The notes under the pieces: generated by a model
What the model saw: only the letters and a program-made list of their open reading frames with translations
Database searches by the model: none
What the model was told of the DNA's origin: nothing
In this document: positions 8,655-17,397 of the stretch, in pieces
How the letters are laid out: every line of letters starts with the position of its first letter
Position numbering within the stretch: position 1 is the first letter of the stretch
Origin: Phycisphaeraceae bacterium
GTDB taxonomy: Bacteria; Planctomycetota; Phycisphaerae; Phycisphaerales; UBA1924
NCBI GenBank assembly: GCA_026126345.1
Contig: JAHCJH010000004.1
Location: forward strand, 1-53,706
Direction: 5' to 3'
DNA: 53,706 bases
Position numbers and translations under genes: made by a program

Positions 8655-10727
8655 TCAATCCTCTTCGGCGCGGGGCTTGTACGCGGCGATGACGGCGGCC
8701 TGCACGGTGGCGGGGGTGCGCTCGTCGTGGGAGTAGTCCATGGAGTACGAGCCCTGGCCGCCGGTCATGCTCTTGAGCTCGTTGGAGTAATTCTGGAGCT
8801 CTGAGAGCGGGGCGGTGGCGCGGACGATGCAGATGTCTGACCCCAGAACGTCGGTGGACTGCACGCGTCCGCGCTTGCCGGACAGGTCGGCGGTGATGTC
8901 GCCGAGGTAGCGGCTGGGCGCCGTGATCTCGACGGTGACGAACGGCTCGAGCAACGCGGGCCTGGCCTTGCTGACGGCGTCGATGAACGCTTTCTTGCCG
9001 GCGGCGATGAACGCGACTTCCTTGGAGTCCACGGCGTGGTACTTGCCGTCGTACACCTCGACGCGAACACCGACCATGGGGTACCCGGCGACGGCGCCGC
9101 TGGTGAGCACCTGGCGAACGCCCTTCTCGATCGCGGGCATGAACTGGCGCGGGATCGTGCCGCCCACCGTCGCGTTCTCGAATTCGAAGCCCTCGGGGTG
9201 GTCCGGCGGCAGGGGGGCGACGCGCAGGTAGACCTCGCCGAACTGCCCGGCGCCGCCCGTCTGCTTCTTGTGGCGGTGGTGCCCGTCGGCACGCCCGGTG
9301 ATCGTTTCCTTGTACGCGACCTTGGGCGGGTGCGTGATCAGCTCGATGCCGAACCGGGTCTTGAGCTTCTCCATCGCGATACGCAGGTGCAGCTCGCCCA
9401 GCCCGCGCAACACGGTCTGCCCGGTCGCGGCCACGCGCTCCATCTGGAAGCACGGGTCCTCCTCGCTCATCTTGTGGATGGCGCCGGAGAACTTGGTTTC
9501 GTCGGCGTGGTTCTTCAGTTCCACGGCGACGCCGTAGAGCGGCTTGGGCAACGGCAGCTTCGGAGCCAGCAGGTGGATCGCGGCGTCGGCGTGGAGGATG
9601 GAGTTGAACTTGAGCTCGTCGACCTTGGGCACGCAGCCGATGTCCCCGGCGACGACGTGGTCGACCTCCTGGTGCTCCTTGCCGCGGATGCGCATGAGGT
9701 GGTTGAGCCGCACGGGCTTGCGGCTCTCACCGTGGAGCAGCTCGCTCTTGGTGCGCACGACGCCCTGCAGGACGCGGAACACGGCCAGTTTGCCGACGAA
9801 CGGGTCGTGGATGATCTTGAAGACGTGTGCGACGGCGGGCTTGTCGGCCGAGGCGGCGTCGGGCTCGAAGGCGCTGACGTGCCCGTCCTCGTGGCGCACC
9901 TGAAGGTGGGGAGGGCCGGCCTCCAGGGGGCTGGGGCACTGGCCTGCGATGATGTGCAGCAGGTCTTCCACGCCCGCACCGGTGCGGGCCGAGCAGAAGC
10001 ACACCGGGATCAGGTGGCCGGCGCGCAGCGCCGCTTCCATGGCCTTGTGCACCTTGGCCGGGTCGAGCTTGTCACCCTTCTCGAAATACTCGCCGGTGAG
10101 CTCTTCGTCCATCTCGACGATCTGCTCGTAGACGTGCGTGTGGGCCGCCTCGACCGACATGATGGCCGGCTCGGCGCCCTTCTCGGCGTGGTCGTGATCG
10201 AACACGTCGATCACGTCGGTGTTGTTCCTGATGGGCAGATTGATCGGGATGCACTCGTTGCCGAACGCCTGGTGGATCTGGTCCAGAAGCCCGGCAAGGT
10301 CCACGCCTTCGTGATCGATCTTGTTGACGATGATCAGGCGTGGCACGCCCAGTTCCGCCGCGATGGTCATGATGCGGCGGGTGGTGACCTGGATGCCCGC
10401 ATAGGCGTCGATGACGACGGCGATGCACTCGGCGGCGGGGAGCACGCCGATCGACTGGCCCAGGAAATCGGCCGACCCGGGGGTGTCGATCAGATTGATG
10501 TGGCGGCCTTCGAAGGGGAGGTGGACGACCTTGCTGGTGAGGCTGTGGCCGTGGGCCTTTTCCTCGGGCTCGTAGTCGCAGACCGTGTTCTTCTCCTGCA
10601 CCGAGCCCATCTTGGGGATGACCTTGGCGTGGGCCAGAAGCCGCTCGATGAGCGACGTCTTGCCGGACAGGCCGTGCCCGGTGATCACCACGTTGCGGAT
10701 GTCGGCGGTCTTGACGGCTTGGGCCAT
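8655..10727 (-). CDS. Elongation factor G-like GTPase (EF-G2 type)
   Basis: A 690-residue translational GTPase with the full EF-G layout. Seen: G1 GHGLSGKT (17-24), G3 DTPGSADF (81-88), G4 NKID (135-138), and later EF-G-like domains with LRGLGELHLRIAMEKL and a domain IV/V segment. It differs from housekeeping EF-G: G1 lacks the usual GHIDAGKTT, switch I lacks the ERGITI string, and the His that follows DTPG is Ser. This pattern fits the EF-G2/EF-G-like group, whose cellular role is poorly defined and which often lacks normal translocation activity. The start ATG 10727 has GGAG nine bases upstream; an earlier in-frame ATG at 10811 adds unrelated residues. Confidence 0.87.
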   Translation of the reverse strand: MAQAVKTADIRNVVITGHGLSGKTSLIERLLAHAKVIPKMGSVQEKNTVCDYEPEEKAHGHSLTSKVVHLPFEGRHINLIDTPGSADFLGQSIGVLPAAECIAVVIDAYAGIQVTTRRIMTIAAELGVPRLIIVNKIDHEGVDLAGLLDQIHQAFGNECIPINLPIRNNTDVIDVFDHDHAEKGAEPAIMSVEAAHTHVYEQIVEMDEELTGEYFEKGDKLDPAKVHKAMEAALRAGHLIPVCFCSARTGAGVEDLLHIIAGQCPSPLEAGPPHLQVRHEDGHVSAFEPDAASADKPAVAHVFKIIHDPFVGKLAVFRVLQGVVRTKSELLHGESRKPVRLNHLMRIRGKEHQEVDHVVAGDIGCVPKVDELKFNSILHADAAIHLLAPKLPLPKPLYGVAVELKNHADETKFSGAIHKMSEEDPCFQMERVAATGQTVLRGLGELHLRIAMEKLKTRFGIELITHPPKVAYKETITGRADGHHRHKKQTGGAGQFGEVYLRVAPLPPDHPEGFEFENATVGGTIPRQFMPAIEKGVRQVLTSGAVAGYPMVGVRVEVYDGKYHAVDSKEVAFIAAGKKAFIDAVSKARPALLEPFVTVEITAPSRYLGDITADLSGKRGRVQSTDVLGSDICIVRATAPLSELQNYSNELKSMTGGQGSYSMDYSHDERTPATVQAAVIAAYKPRAEED

Positions 10728-10807
10728 GGTCGGGCACTCCGAGTTGACGGCCGCCGGCGCGGGCCGGGGACCGACTCGGAGTGTACCAGCCGATGACGAA
10801 ATGTGAA

Positions 10808-10830
10808 CCACCCGGCCCTGGGCCGGGTGG
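10808..10830 (-). terminator. Probable terminator after the 146-residue protein gene
   Basis: A perfect 10-bp stem (CCACCCGGCC with GGCCGGGTGG) and a 3-base loop. On the minus strand it is followed by TTCACATTT, a weak T-rich tail. It lies 27 bases beyond the stop of the minus-strand gene at 10858 and upstream of the EF-G2-like gene. Confidence 0.55.
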
Positions 10831-10857
10831 TGGACGGGTGCGGGCGAGCGAGGCGGG

Positions 10858-11298
10858 TCACGCCTGGATGTCGAGCGTTGTGCCGGGCTGTGTAGGCTCG
10901 ATCACGCGATAGGCCACTTCGACCTCCATCACGAAATCGAACGACGGCCCGCCGGGGACCTTGGACGGCTGGGAGTACGCGAAGATCGCCCGCTTGCGGA
11001 TGAACTTCTCGACCAGTCCGGCCAGCGCGGCGTTGGGGTCGGTCTTCGGCTGGTCGGGAGCGGGCGCGGGGCTGCCGCCGGCTGAGGAGAGCTCGACCGT
11101 GTCGCCGTCCGACGCTTCGGCCGGCGAAGGCTCCTCCGGCGCATCAACCCCTGCCATGCGCGTCGGAGCGATTTTGGGGCGGAAGCCGCCCGAGTCGTCG
11201 CCCGAGGCCGTGAGCGCCTGGAGTGCCAGGTTCTGGCGCGGGCGCTCCACCACACCGATGTTGCCCATCGCCGCCGTGACCATGTCGCCGATTCGCAT
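10858..11298 (-). CDS. Hypothetical protein, 146 residues
   Basis: No family recognised. From ATG 11298 the N-terminus reads MRIGDMVTAAMGNIGVVERP; the middle (about 45-90) is acidic and rich in Pro/Ala/Ser and looks disordered; the C-terminal 55 residues (VEKFIRKRAIFAYSQ, then FDFVMEVEVAYRVIEP) look folded with beta character. No signal peptide or membrane helix. The start is chosen because upstream codons are low-complexity Arg/Pro/Ala typical of antisense high-GC frames. It is divergent from queA across 193 bases and is followed by a hairpin. Confidence 0.55.
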   Translation of the reverse strand: MRIGDMVTAAMGNIGVVERPRQNLALQALTASGDDSGGFRPKIAPTRMAGVDAPEEPSPAEASDGDTVELSSAGGSPAPAPDQPKTDPNAALAGLVEKFIRKRAIFAYSQPSKVPGGPSFDFVMEVEVAYRVIEPTQPGTTLDIQA

Positions 11299-11491
11299 GC
11301 GGAACACCCGGCGAGCGCCGTGCCACGCGGCGGCGGGCGGCGGCCGTCCGAGAATCCGCCGGGTGCCGGTGCGCCGGGGCCGGGGCCTAGCGTTGGCCGC
11401 GCCGGGCGAACCCGGGTGTGTTGCCGGACCGCGACACCGGCGCGCGGGAAGCGCGGCAGGCCGTTGCGGCGCCGCCACGCGGGAGCGGACG

Positions 11492-12697
11492 GTGCTGCGG
11501 ACCAGCGACCTTCACTACGACCTGCCGGAGCGGTGCATCGCGACGCACCCGGCCCACCCCCGGGACGCGGCGAAGCTGATGGTGGTGGAACGGTCCGCCG
11601 CGGCACCGGCCCGGCACATGCTGGTGCGCGACCTGCCGTCGGTGCTGCGTGCGGGCGACCTGCTGGTGGTCAACGTGACGCGGGTGATCCCCGCCCGGGT
11701 GCTGGGCTTCCGGGCTGATACGGGCGGCCGGGTCGAGGGGCTGTGGCTGGCCGATGCGCCGTGCGAAGCGGGCGGCGCACCGTGCTGGCGGGTGATGCTG
11801 CGTGGCAAGCGCCTGAAGCCCGGAGTGGAGGTGGCGCTTGACCAGGGACTGGAGGGGGTCGATTCGCGGCTGCGGCTGCGGCTGCTGGGGCGAGACACGG
11901 CGGAACCGGGCGGCGGGGTGTGGCTGGCGGAGGTTGTTGGGTCCCGCGCGGGAGAAACGTCCGTCGCGCTGCTGGAACGGATCGGCGTCACGCCGTTGCC
12001 GCCGTACATCCGCGCCGCTCGGCGCGAAGCCGGGGAAGCCGAGAACGGGCAGGCCGAACGGGCGGACCGCGCCGAGTACCAGACGGTCTACGCCCGCGTC
12101 GAGTCAACGGGCCAGGGGCCGGGTGGAAGCGTGGCGGCGCCCACGGCGGGGCTGCACTTCACGCCGGAACTGCTGGCGCGGCTGGCGGACCTGGGCGTCG
12201 GGCGCGCCGAGGTGACGCTGCACATGGGCACGGGCACGTTCAAACCGGTGGAGACCGAGTTCGTGGAGCAGCACCCGATGCACGCCGAGTGGTGCGAGAT
12301 TCCGCCGCAGACGTGCCGCGCGATCGGGGCCTGCCGGGCCGCGGGCGGGCGAGTGGTGGCGGTGGGGACCACCAGCGCCCGGACGCTGGAGAGCTTCTCT
12401 CCGGAGCAGATCGCGGTGTGCGCGAGCGCGTGCCCGGATGGGCAGTCGTTGGCCGCGTGGACGCGACTGCTGATCACGCCCGGGTTCACCTGGCGCACCG
12501 TTGATGCGTTGATGACGAACTTCCACCTGCCGGGCAGCACGCTGCTGGCGATGGTGGCGTCGTTCGCCGGCGGGGTGGAGCGGGTCAAGTCGCTCTACGC
12601 CGAGGCGATGGAACGGGGGTACCGGTTCTACTCGTACGGGGATGCGATGGTCGTGACTGCTCAGCCTGGGGACGGTGCTGAGCGCGGAATCACTTGA
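11492..12697 (+). CDS. queA: S-adenosylmethionine:tRNA ribosyltransferase-isomerase
   Basis: QueA moves and isomerises the ribosyl part of SAM onto preQ1 at wobble position 34 of tRNA, giving epoxyqueuosine. The 401-residue product begins LRTSDLHYDLPERCIA, the family N-terminus. Seen further on: NVTRVIPARVLGF, LLERIGVTPLPPYIR, the conserved APTAGLHFTPELL, TLHMGTGTFKPV, and LITPGFTWRTVDALMTNFHLP with LLAMVASFAG. It is longer than the usual 340-360 residues because of a charged insert after PPYIR and a loop near residue 90. GTG 11492 is chosen for its GGGAG six bases upstream and the family match. Its 3' end overlaps the convergent acyl-CoA dehydrogenase gene by 8 bases. Confidence 0.93.
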   Translation: MLRTSDLHYDLPERCIATHPAHPRDAAKLMVVERSAAAPARHMLVRDLPSVLRAGDLLVVNVTRVIPARVLGFRADTGGRVEGLWLADAPCEAGGAPCWRVMLRGKRLKPGVEVALDQGLEGVDSRLRLRLLGRDTAEPGGGVWLAEVVGSRAGETSVALLERIGVTPLPPYIRAARREAGEAENGQAERADRAEYQTVYARVESTGQGPGGSVAAPTAGLHFTPELLARLADLGVGRAEVTLHMGTGTFKPVETEFVEQHPMHAEWCEIPPQTCRAIGACRAAGGRVVAVGTTSARTLESFSPEQIAVCASACPDGQSLAAWTRLLITPGFTWRTVDALMTNFHLPGSTLLAMVASFAGGVERVKSLYAEAMERGYRFYSYGDAMVVTAQPGDGAERGIT

Positions 12698-13901
12698 ACG
12701 CTTCCCACTCCTTGCCGCCGAGCACGTGTGAGCCGATCTTGAGCTTCATCACCTCGTCGGTGCCCTCGTAGATGCGGCAGACGCGGACGTCCTGCAGGTG
12801 GCGGAAGGGACGGTAGAGCTCGCTCCAGCCGCGCCCCCCGAAGACCTGCACGGCGTGGTCGGCGGCCTGCCAGGCGGCGTTCGACGCGAAGAACTTGGCC
12901 TGGGCGACGCGGTAGTCGGCCTCGGCCAGCAGGGCCTTGTCGCCCGGGGCGTTGTCGGAGGCCTCCTTGGCCAGGGCGGCGCGCTCGATCATGGCGTCGG
13001 CGGTGGCGCGGGCCATCTCGATCGCCGCGAGGTGTTCCTGCACGAGCTGGTGCTTGCCGATGGGTTTGCCGTGCTGGCGCCGCTCGCGGGCGTAGCGCAC
13101 GCACTCCTCGAGGCAGTCTTCGATCGAGCCGAGGCAGCCCGAGGCGACCGACAGGCGGCCGGAGACCAGCGTGTGCATGGCGATGCGGAAGCCCTCGCCC
13201 TCGGCCCCGAGCAGGTTGGCCGCGGGCACGGGGTGGTTCACCATCTCGAACATGGCGGTGTCGCAGGTGTACATGCCGGGCTTGGCGTGGAGCTGCTCGG
13301 CGTTGAAGGTGTCGGGGTGGGACCCGTCGGGGCGAATGCCGGTCTCGACGATGAACGCGCTCATGCGCCGATCTGCGCCGGTCTTGCCCTCGGGGAAGGC
13401 GAAGACGATCACCACGTGCGCGATCGAGCCGTTGGAGATGAGGTACTTGATCCCGTTGAGCAGGAAGCGGTCGCCCTCGCGCCGGTAGGTGCAGGTGCCC
13501 TCCAGCGGGTTCGAGCCCGCGTCGGGCTCGGTCAGGCCGAACGCCATCACGCACTGGCCTTTGCAGCTGGCCGGAAGGTACTTCTGCTTCTGGGCCTCGG
13601 TGCCGTACTTCATGATCGGGTACTGGCCGATGGAGGTCTGCCCCGAGAAGTAGGTGCGGGGGCCGGACCCCTCGCGGTTGATACGCGCCAGGCACCTGGC
13701 GTACGTCCACGAATCGGCCCCGCGCCCGCCGTACTTCTCCGGCACCGGGATGCCCAGGATGTTGTGCTTCAGCGCCAGCTTCGGTACGGCGTCGTTGTAC
13801 TTGTGCTCGAGGTAACAAATCTCCTCGATCGGGCGGAGTTCCTGGCAGTAGGCCTCGACATCTGCCATCAACTTGGCGCGGGCATCGGGGGACATCGTCA
13901 C
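12690..13901 (-). CDS. Acyl-CoA dehydrogenase
   Basis: An FAD-dependent enzyme that introduces the alpha-beta double bond into acyl-CoA thioesters. The 403-residue product has the three-domain family layout: N-terminal helical part with PVPEKYGGRGADS, the beta-domain signature VMAFGLTEPDAGSNPLEGTC, and the C-terminal helical part ending with VRVCRIYEGTDEVMK, where E379 is the expected catalytic base. The acyl chain preferred is not evident. No electron-transfer flavoprotein genes lie next to it. A 3-hydroxyacyl-CoA dehydrogenase is present at 52138 but in a separate unit. Confidence 0.9.
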   Translation of the reverse strand: MTMSPDARAKLMADVEAYCQELRPIEEICYLEHKYNDAVPKLALKHNILGIPVPEKYGGRGADSWTYARCLARINREGSGPRTYFSGQTSIGQYPIMKYGTEAQKQKYLPASCKGQCVMAFGLTEPDAGSNPLEGTCTYRREGDRFLLNGIKYLISNGSIAHVVIVFAFPEGKTGADRRMSAFIVETGIRPDGSHPDTFNAEQLHAKPGMYTCDTAMFEMVNHPVPAANLLGAEGEGFRIAMHTLVSGRLSVASGCLGSIEDCLEECVRYARERRQHGKPIGKHQLVQEHLAAIEMARATADAMIERAALAKEASDNAPGDKALLAEADYRVAQAKFFASNAAWQAADHAVQVFGGRGWSELYRPFRHLQDVRVCRIYEGTDEVMKLKIGSHVLGGKEWEAFK

Positions 13902-14195
13902 GGGGCACCTCGGGCGTGGTCGAAGCGTGCGGGTTGGCCCGGTTCGGCCGGGCGACAGCCGCGGCGGACCGGGGCGGGACTGTAGAGCGTTGATCGGCCC
14001 CCGGGGCGGGTTTCCGCACCAGGGGTGGCGCGCCGAGGGCGGAGCGGTGCTGATCCTCGCCGGGGCCGAACGAATCGACCCGCGCGGCGGGGCTTCGGCG
14101 GTCGACCTGGACGATTCGGCGACGCGCCTGGCGGGCTCCGTGGTAGGCTGCGGCCGCCCGCACCGGTTGGGTCAACGCGGGCCCGGAGCGTGCGC

Positions 14196-14543
14196 ATGCT
14201 GGCGGTGAACTGTGAATCGTGGGGGCGGGGGGTCGTGGTGCGGCTGGGCGGCCGGGCGGACTTCGCGGCGGTGGATCACCTGCGCGAGTCGCTGCAGGCG
14301 GCAGCACGTCAGCACCCGCATGCCGCGATCATCGACGCGTCGGGGCTCGAGTTCATCGGCAGCGCGGGCATCGGGGTTCTGGTGGAGTTCCGCAAGGCGC
14401 TGATGCGTCTGGGCGGTCGGGTGGTGATGTCGGGCGCCAACGAGTACATCGCCGGCTGCTTCAAGCTGAGCCGGCTGGACCAGGCGTTCGAGCAGTTCGA
14501 GTCGGTCGACGCGGCACGGACGGCGCTGGGCGACCCGGAGTGA
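14196..14543 (+). CDS. STAS domain protein, anti-sigma factor antagonist type
   Basis: A 115-residue single STAS domain of the SpoIIAA/RsbV class. Seen: RLGGRADFAAVDHLRESL, then IIDASGLEFIGSAGIGVLVE. Against SpoIIAA the regulatory Ser of D-S-S-G-L-G is kept (GSAGIG) but the Asp before it is Gly. Such proteins bind an anti-sigma kinase when unphosphorylated. No anti-sigma kinase or PP2C gene is adjacent, so the partner must lie elsewhere. ATG 14196 has GGAG seven bases upstream. The 294 bases before it, up to the divergent acyl-CoA dehydrogenase start, hold no other recognisable feature. Confidence 0.85.
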   Translation: MLAVNCESWGRGVVVRLGGRADFAAVDHLRESLQAAARQHPHAAIIDASGLEFIGSAGIGVLVEFRKALMRLGGRVVMSGANEYIAGCFKLSRLDQAFEQFESVDAARTALGDPE

Positions 14544-14565
14544 GCCGCCGGCGGCGCACCGAGCG

Positions 14566-15444
14566 TCAGGGTTTGGAGTGAGCGGCGGCGGGGCGAGGCT
14601 GGTAGGGCGAGTCGCCCGCGGCGCGCTGCGCGACGATCCGAACCCACTGGCGGCCCGCGTCCTCGATCGCCGGACCGAGGGACGCCAGCGGCCGGACGAA
14701 CGGCGGCGGTTTGTCGGTCAGCCCGACGAGGTCGTTGAGAACCAGCACCTGGCCGTCGGTCCGCGGGCCGGCGCCGATGCCGATCACCGGCACCGTGCGC
14801 CCGCCGGCGCGGGCCAGAGTCATCAGCTCGGCGGTGACGCTCTGCGGCACGGCCTCGACCAGCAGCATGGGGCACCCGGCGTCGATCATGGCGCGGGCGT
14901 CGGCGATGATCTGGCGAGCCTCGGCGTCGGTGCGCCCTGCCGAGGCGTAGCCGCCGGTGACCGCCGAGCGTTGCGGCCTGCTGCCAACGTGGGCGCAGAT
15001 GGGCACGCCGGCGCGGACCATGCGCTCGACCACGGGCGCCAGCGACTCATCAACCTCGAGTTTCACGGCGTCGGCCAGCCCCTCGGTGAGGAAGCGGCCG
15101 GCGTTGCGCACCGCGTCGTCGGCCCGCGCCTGGTACGACATGAAGGGCATGTCGCCCATGACCAGCGGCACCCGTGCCTCGGGAGCCGGCGCGCCCTCAA
15201 AGGCCGATTCCGCGCCTCGGCGCACGCCGGCGGTGAGCGCCAGCAGCGGCTCCAACGGGCAGTCGAGCGTTCGCGCAAAGCCGAAGACCGTCTCGGCGGC
15301 CGTGTCGCCGACCAGCAGCACGTGCACCCCCGCGCGGGTGAGCCAGCGGGCGGTCGTCGCGTCGTAGCACGTCAGGCTGGCGAACGGCTCGCCGGCCTGG
15401 GCCATCTTGCGGATCGTCGCGATGGTGATGCGGGCCGTCGGCAC
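14566..15444 (-). CDS. panB: 3-methyl-2-oxobutanoate hydroxymethyltransferase
   Basis: PanB adds a hydroxymethyl group from methylene-tetrahydrofolate to 3-methyl-2-oxobutanoate, the first step of pantothenate (CoA) synthesis. The 292-residue product shows the family order: MAQAGEPFASLTCYDATTAR, LLVGDTAAETVFGF, LVMGDMPFMSYQ, AVKLEVDE, ICAHVGSRPQ, the general-base region MLLVEAVP, and VIGIGAGPRTDGQVLVLND. A GTG at 15444 gives the best N-terminus. It is the last gene of a three-gene minus-strand unit, 24 bases after bcp. No panC or panD is seen in the window. Confidence 0.93.
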   Translation of the reverse strand: MPTARITIATIRKMAQAGEPFASLTCYDATTARWLTRAGVHVLLVGDTAAETVFGFARTLDCPLEPLLALTAGVRRGAESAFEGAPAPEARVPLVMGDMPFMSYQARADDAVRNAGRFLTEGLADAVKLEVDESLAPVVERMVRAGVPICAHVGSRPQRSAVTGGYASAGRTDAEARQIIADARAMIDAGCPMLLVEAVPQSVTAELMTLARAGGRTVPVIGIGAGPRTDGQVLVLNDLVGLTDKPPPFVRPLASLGPAIEDAGRQWVRIVAQRAAGDSPYQPRPAAAHSKP

Positions 15445-15468
15445 GCATCAATGGTAGTGGCGCGTCGG

Positions 15469-15963
15469 TCAGTCCGCGCCGCCGAGCGCCCGCAAGGCCG
15501 CGGCCATGCGGTCGGCGTGCCCCTTGACCCGGACATTGGCGAACCGGGCGGCGATGCGCCCGGCGGGGTCGAGAAGCACGGTGGTTCGGATGAGGCCGAT
15601 GGAGCGCCTCCCGTACAGCACTTTCGGACCCCAAGCGCCCAGGGCCGCGATGGTCTTCGGCACGCCGTCGGGCCCCGGCGGGTCGGACAGCAGCGGGAAC
15701 GAAAGGCCGAACCGCTCGGCGAACGCCGCCAGGCGCGAGGGTTCATCGGGCGAGATTCCCGCTACGGCGGCTCGGAGTGCGGCCAGTTCGGGCAGCGCGG
15801 ACTGGAACGCGCACGCCTGGAAGGTGCACGCCGGCGTTTCGGCCTCCGGGTAGATGTAGAGCACCAGCCACCGGCCCTTGAAGTCGGTCCGGCGGACGAC
15901 GCGGCCGCGCTGGTCGCGCAGCGCAAACGCCGGGGCGAGCGGGCGGGCCTTGGGCTGGGGCAT
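15469..15963 (-). CDS. bcp: Peroxiredoxin of the BCP/PrxQ type
   Basis: A thiol peroxidase of 164 residues that reduces hydrogen peroxide and lipid hydroperoxides with thioredoxin as donor. Seen: LAPAFALRDQRGRVV, LVLYIYPEAETPACTFQACA with the peroxidatic Cys in TPAC and a second Cys five residues later, as in two-Cys BCP proteins. The rest follows the AhpC/TSA fold. ATG 15963 is chosen because the preceding 19 codons are Arg-rich and unlike the family. It lies 8 bases after the membrane protein gene and 24 before panB. Confidence 0.87.
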   Translation of the reverse strand: MPQPKARPLAPAFALRDQRGRVVRRTDFKGRWLVLYIYPEAETPACTFQACAFQSALPELAALRAAVAGISPDEPSRLAAFAERFGLSFPLLSDPPGPDGVPKTIAALGAWGPKVLYGRRSIGLIRTTVLLDPAGRIAARFANVRVKGHADRMAAALRALGGAD

Positions 15964-15971
15964 GCGCGAGG

Positions 15972-16520
15972 TTATCCGGCGCGGGCGACCCAAGCGCACA
16001 TGACGTACGTCGCCATGCACGCGAGGATGGTCAGGCCGATGAGCGGTCCGAGCCAGTTGGCGGTCTTGACCGGCGGGTCGGCGGGGCGCACGAGCGTGAG
16101 CCGGGACTCGCAGTCGGGGTTGAGCGCCCCGCGCCCGGAGCGCCGGCCGTCCTGCACGATGGCGATGATCAGATTCGCGTCGAACGGGCGCAGCCCCAGC
16201 CGCACGGCGATGTCGACGAGCTTGCGGCGCACCTCGGGTCGGATGATCGCGGCGACGCCCCCCTCGAGCGCATCGGCGGCACGCAACGCGAAGATCCAGC
16301 GGGCATCGTCGGGCATCATGCCCGAGGCCAGCACGTTGGCCCGGGCGACATCCCGCCGGGCGCGGGTTTCATCGCCGGTCCGCGAAGGCGCGGGCGAGAC
16401 CGTCCGTGCGGCCGAGAGGCCGGCGGTCGGGCGGGTGTGGCGTCCGGGCAGCGCGCCGGGACGCTGGGCAACATCGCTGTTGACCAGACGCAACGCGGGT
16501 TGGCCGTTCTGCCGGTTCAT
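15972..16520 (-). CDS. Hypothetical tail-anchored membrane protein
   Basis: A 182-residue protein of no recognised family. The first 60 residues are polar and Arg/Pro/Ala-rich. Residues about 72-125 look helical (RWIFALRAADALEGG, then VRRKLVDIAVRLGLRPFDANLI, IAIVQDGRR). One membrane helix lies near the C-terminus (WLGPLIGLTILACMATYVMC), so the bulk is probably cytoplasmic. It is first in a unit with bcp and panB. ATG 16520 has no clear ribosome site. Confidence 0.6.
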   Translation of the reverse strand: MNRQNGQPALRLVNSDVAQRPGALPGRHTRPTAGLSAARTVSPAPSRTGDETRARRDVARANVLASGMMPDDARWIFALRAADALEGGVAAIIRPEVRRKLVDIAVRLGLRPFDANLIIAIVQDGRRSGRGALNPDCESRLTLVRPADPPVKTANWLGPLIGLTILACMATYVMCAWVARAG

Positions 16521-16658
16521 CGCTGACGATGAACCTAGTGGCGAGCGGCGTGCCAGCGGGCGCTACCGACAGGAAGTCAACCGCGCCGGTCCCGCCCCGC
16601 TGCGGAAACCGGTCCTCTGGACCGATAAAGTCCACCAGCGATCAGCCGGAACCCGCGC

Positions 16659-17264
16659 ATGAGCGATGCCCCCAATCCAGCGGCCTCCAGCAACGCTCCC
16701 CAGCCGAGCGGCTCGGAAGAGTCGATCGTTCCGTTGCGCGTACCGCTGCCCGAACTCGTCGCGCCCTACGGCTTGGCGGAAGTGGAAGCGCGGCTCGACG
16801 CGGCGGCTCGTCGCGGCCGCCTGGCGGGGTTCGAGACGATCGGCCGATCCCAGCCGGACCCGGTGGGGCAGGACGTGTTTGAGGCCAGCGCGTTCGGCGC
16901 GCCGTTCGACGGCGTGCTGATCGCCACGTGCGAACAGGTGCTTCCGGACGGGGGCACGGTGCTGTCGTTCCGCGCTCACATGAAGCCCCTCATGCCGTGG
17001 GTGGTGGCCGTCGTGCTGGTGCTGACGGTCTGGCCGGGCGTGGTGGTGACCGAGTCGATGCTGGCATCCATGTTCCCCACGTGGGACTGGCTCTGGGGCA
17101 CGACCTGGTACTGGTACCTGGCCCTGACGGCCCCGTTCGTGCCTTGGGTGCTGTGGCGGTCGGTCTCCCGCAGCCGCGCGGTGATCCACGACTCGGCCCA
17201 CAAAGCCGTCGCTTCGGTGGCCAAGGAGCTCGGGGCCGAGTTTCGTGCCGCGGCGCGGGCGTAG
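16659..17264 (+). CDS. Hypothetical membrane protein with two helices
   Basis: A 201-residue protein of no recognised family. A soluble N-terminal part of about 105 residues is followed by two membrane helices (MPWVVAVVLVLTVWPGVVV and WYWYLALTAPFVPWVLWR) separated by a short loop, and a basic C-terminal tail that would be cytoplasmic. The N-terminal part contains the string FDGVLIATCEQVLPDGGTVL, which looks like a small beta structure. Divergent from the 182-residue membrane protein gene across 138 bases. Function unknown. Confidence 0.62.
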   Translation: MSDAPNPAASSNAPQPSGSEESIVPLRVPLPELVAPYGLAEVEARLDAAARRGRLAGFETIGRSQPDPVGQDVFEASAFGAPFDGVLIATCEQVLPDGGTVLSFRAHMKPLMPWVVAVVLVLTVWPGVVVTESMLASMFPTWDWLWGTTWYWYLALTAPFVPWVLWRSVSRSRAVIHDSAHKAVASVAKELGAEFRAAARA

Positions 17265-17397
17265 GTTGCCTGGTTCGGGCCCGGGCCGCGGACGGGATGC
17301 TTCTGGTAGAATGGCGACACGCGGCCGGCGGCCCAGTGGGGGCCCCGGTCGAAGGTGATCAGTCGCGGCGCCGAATCGGCGTCCCGGGAGCACGCAG

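Noticed and set aside
9036-10796. Plus-strand open frame opposite the EF-G2-like gene
   Set aside because: Antisense shadow rich in Val, Gly and Asp; no recognisable domain.
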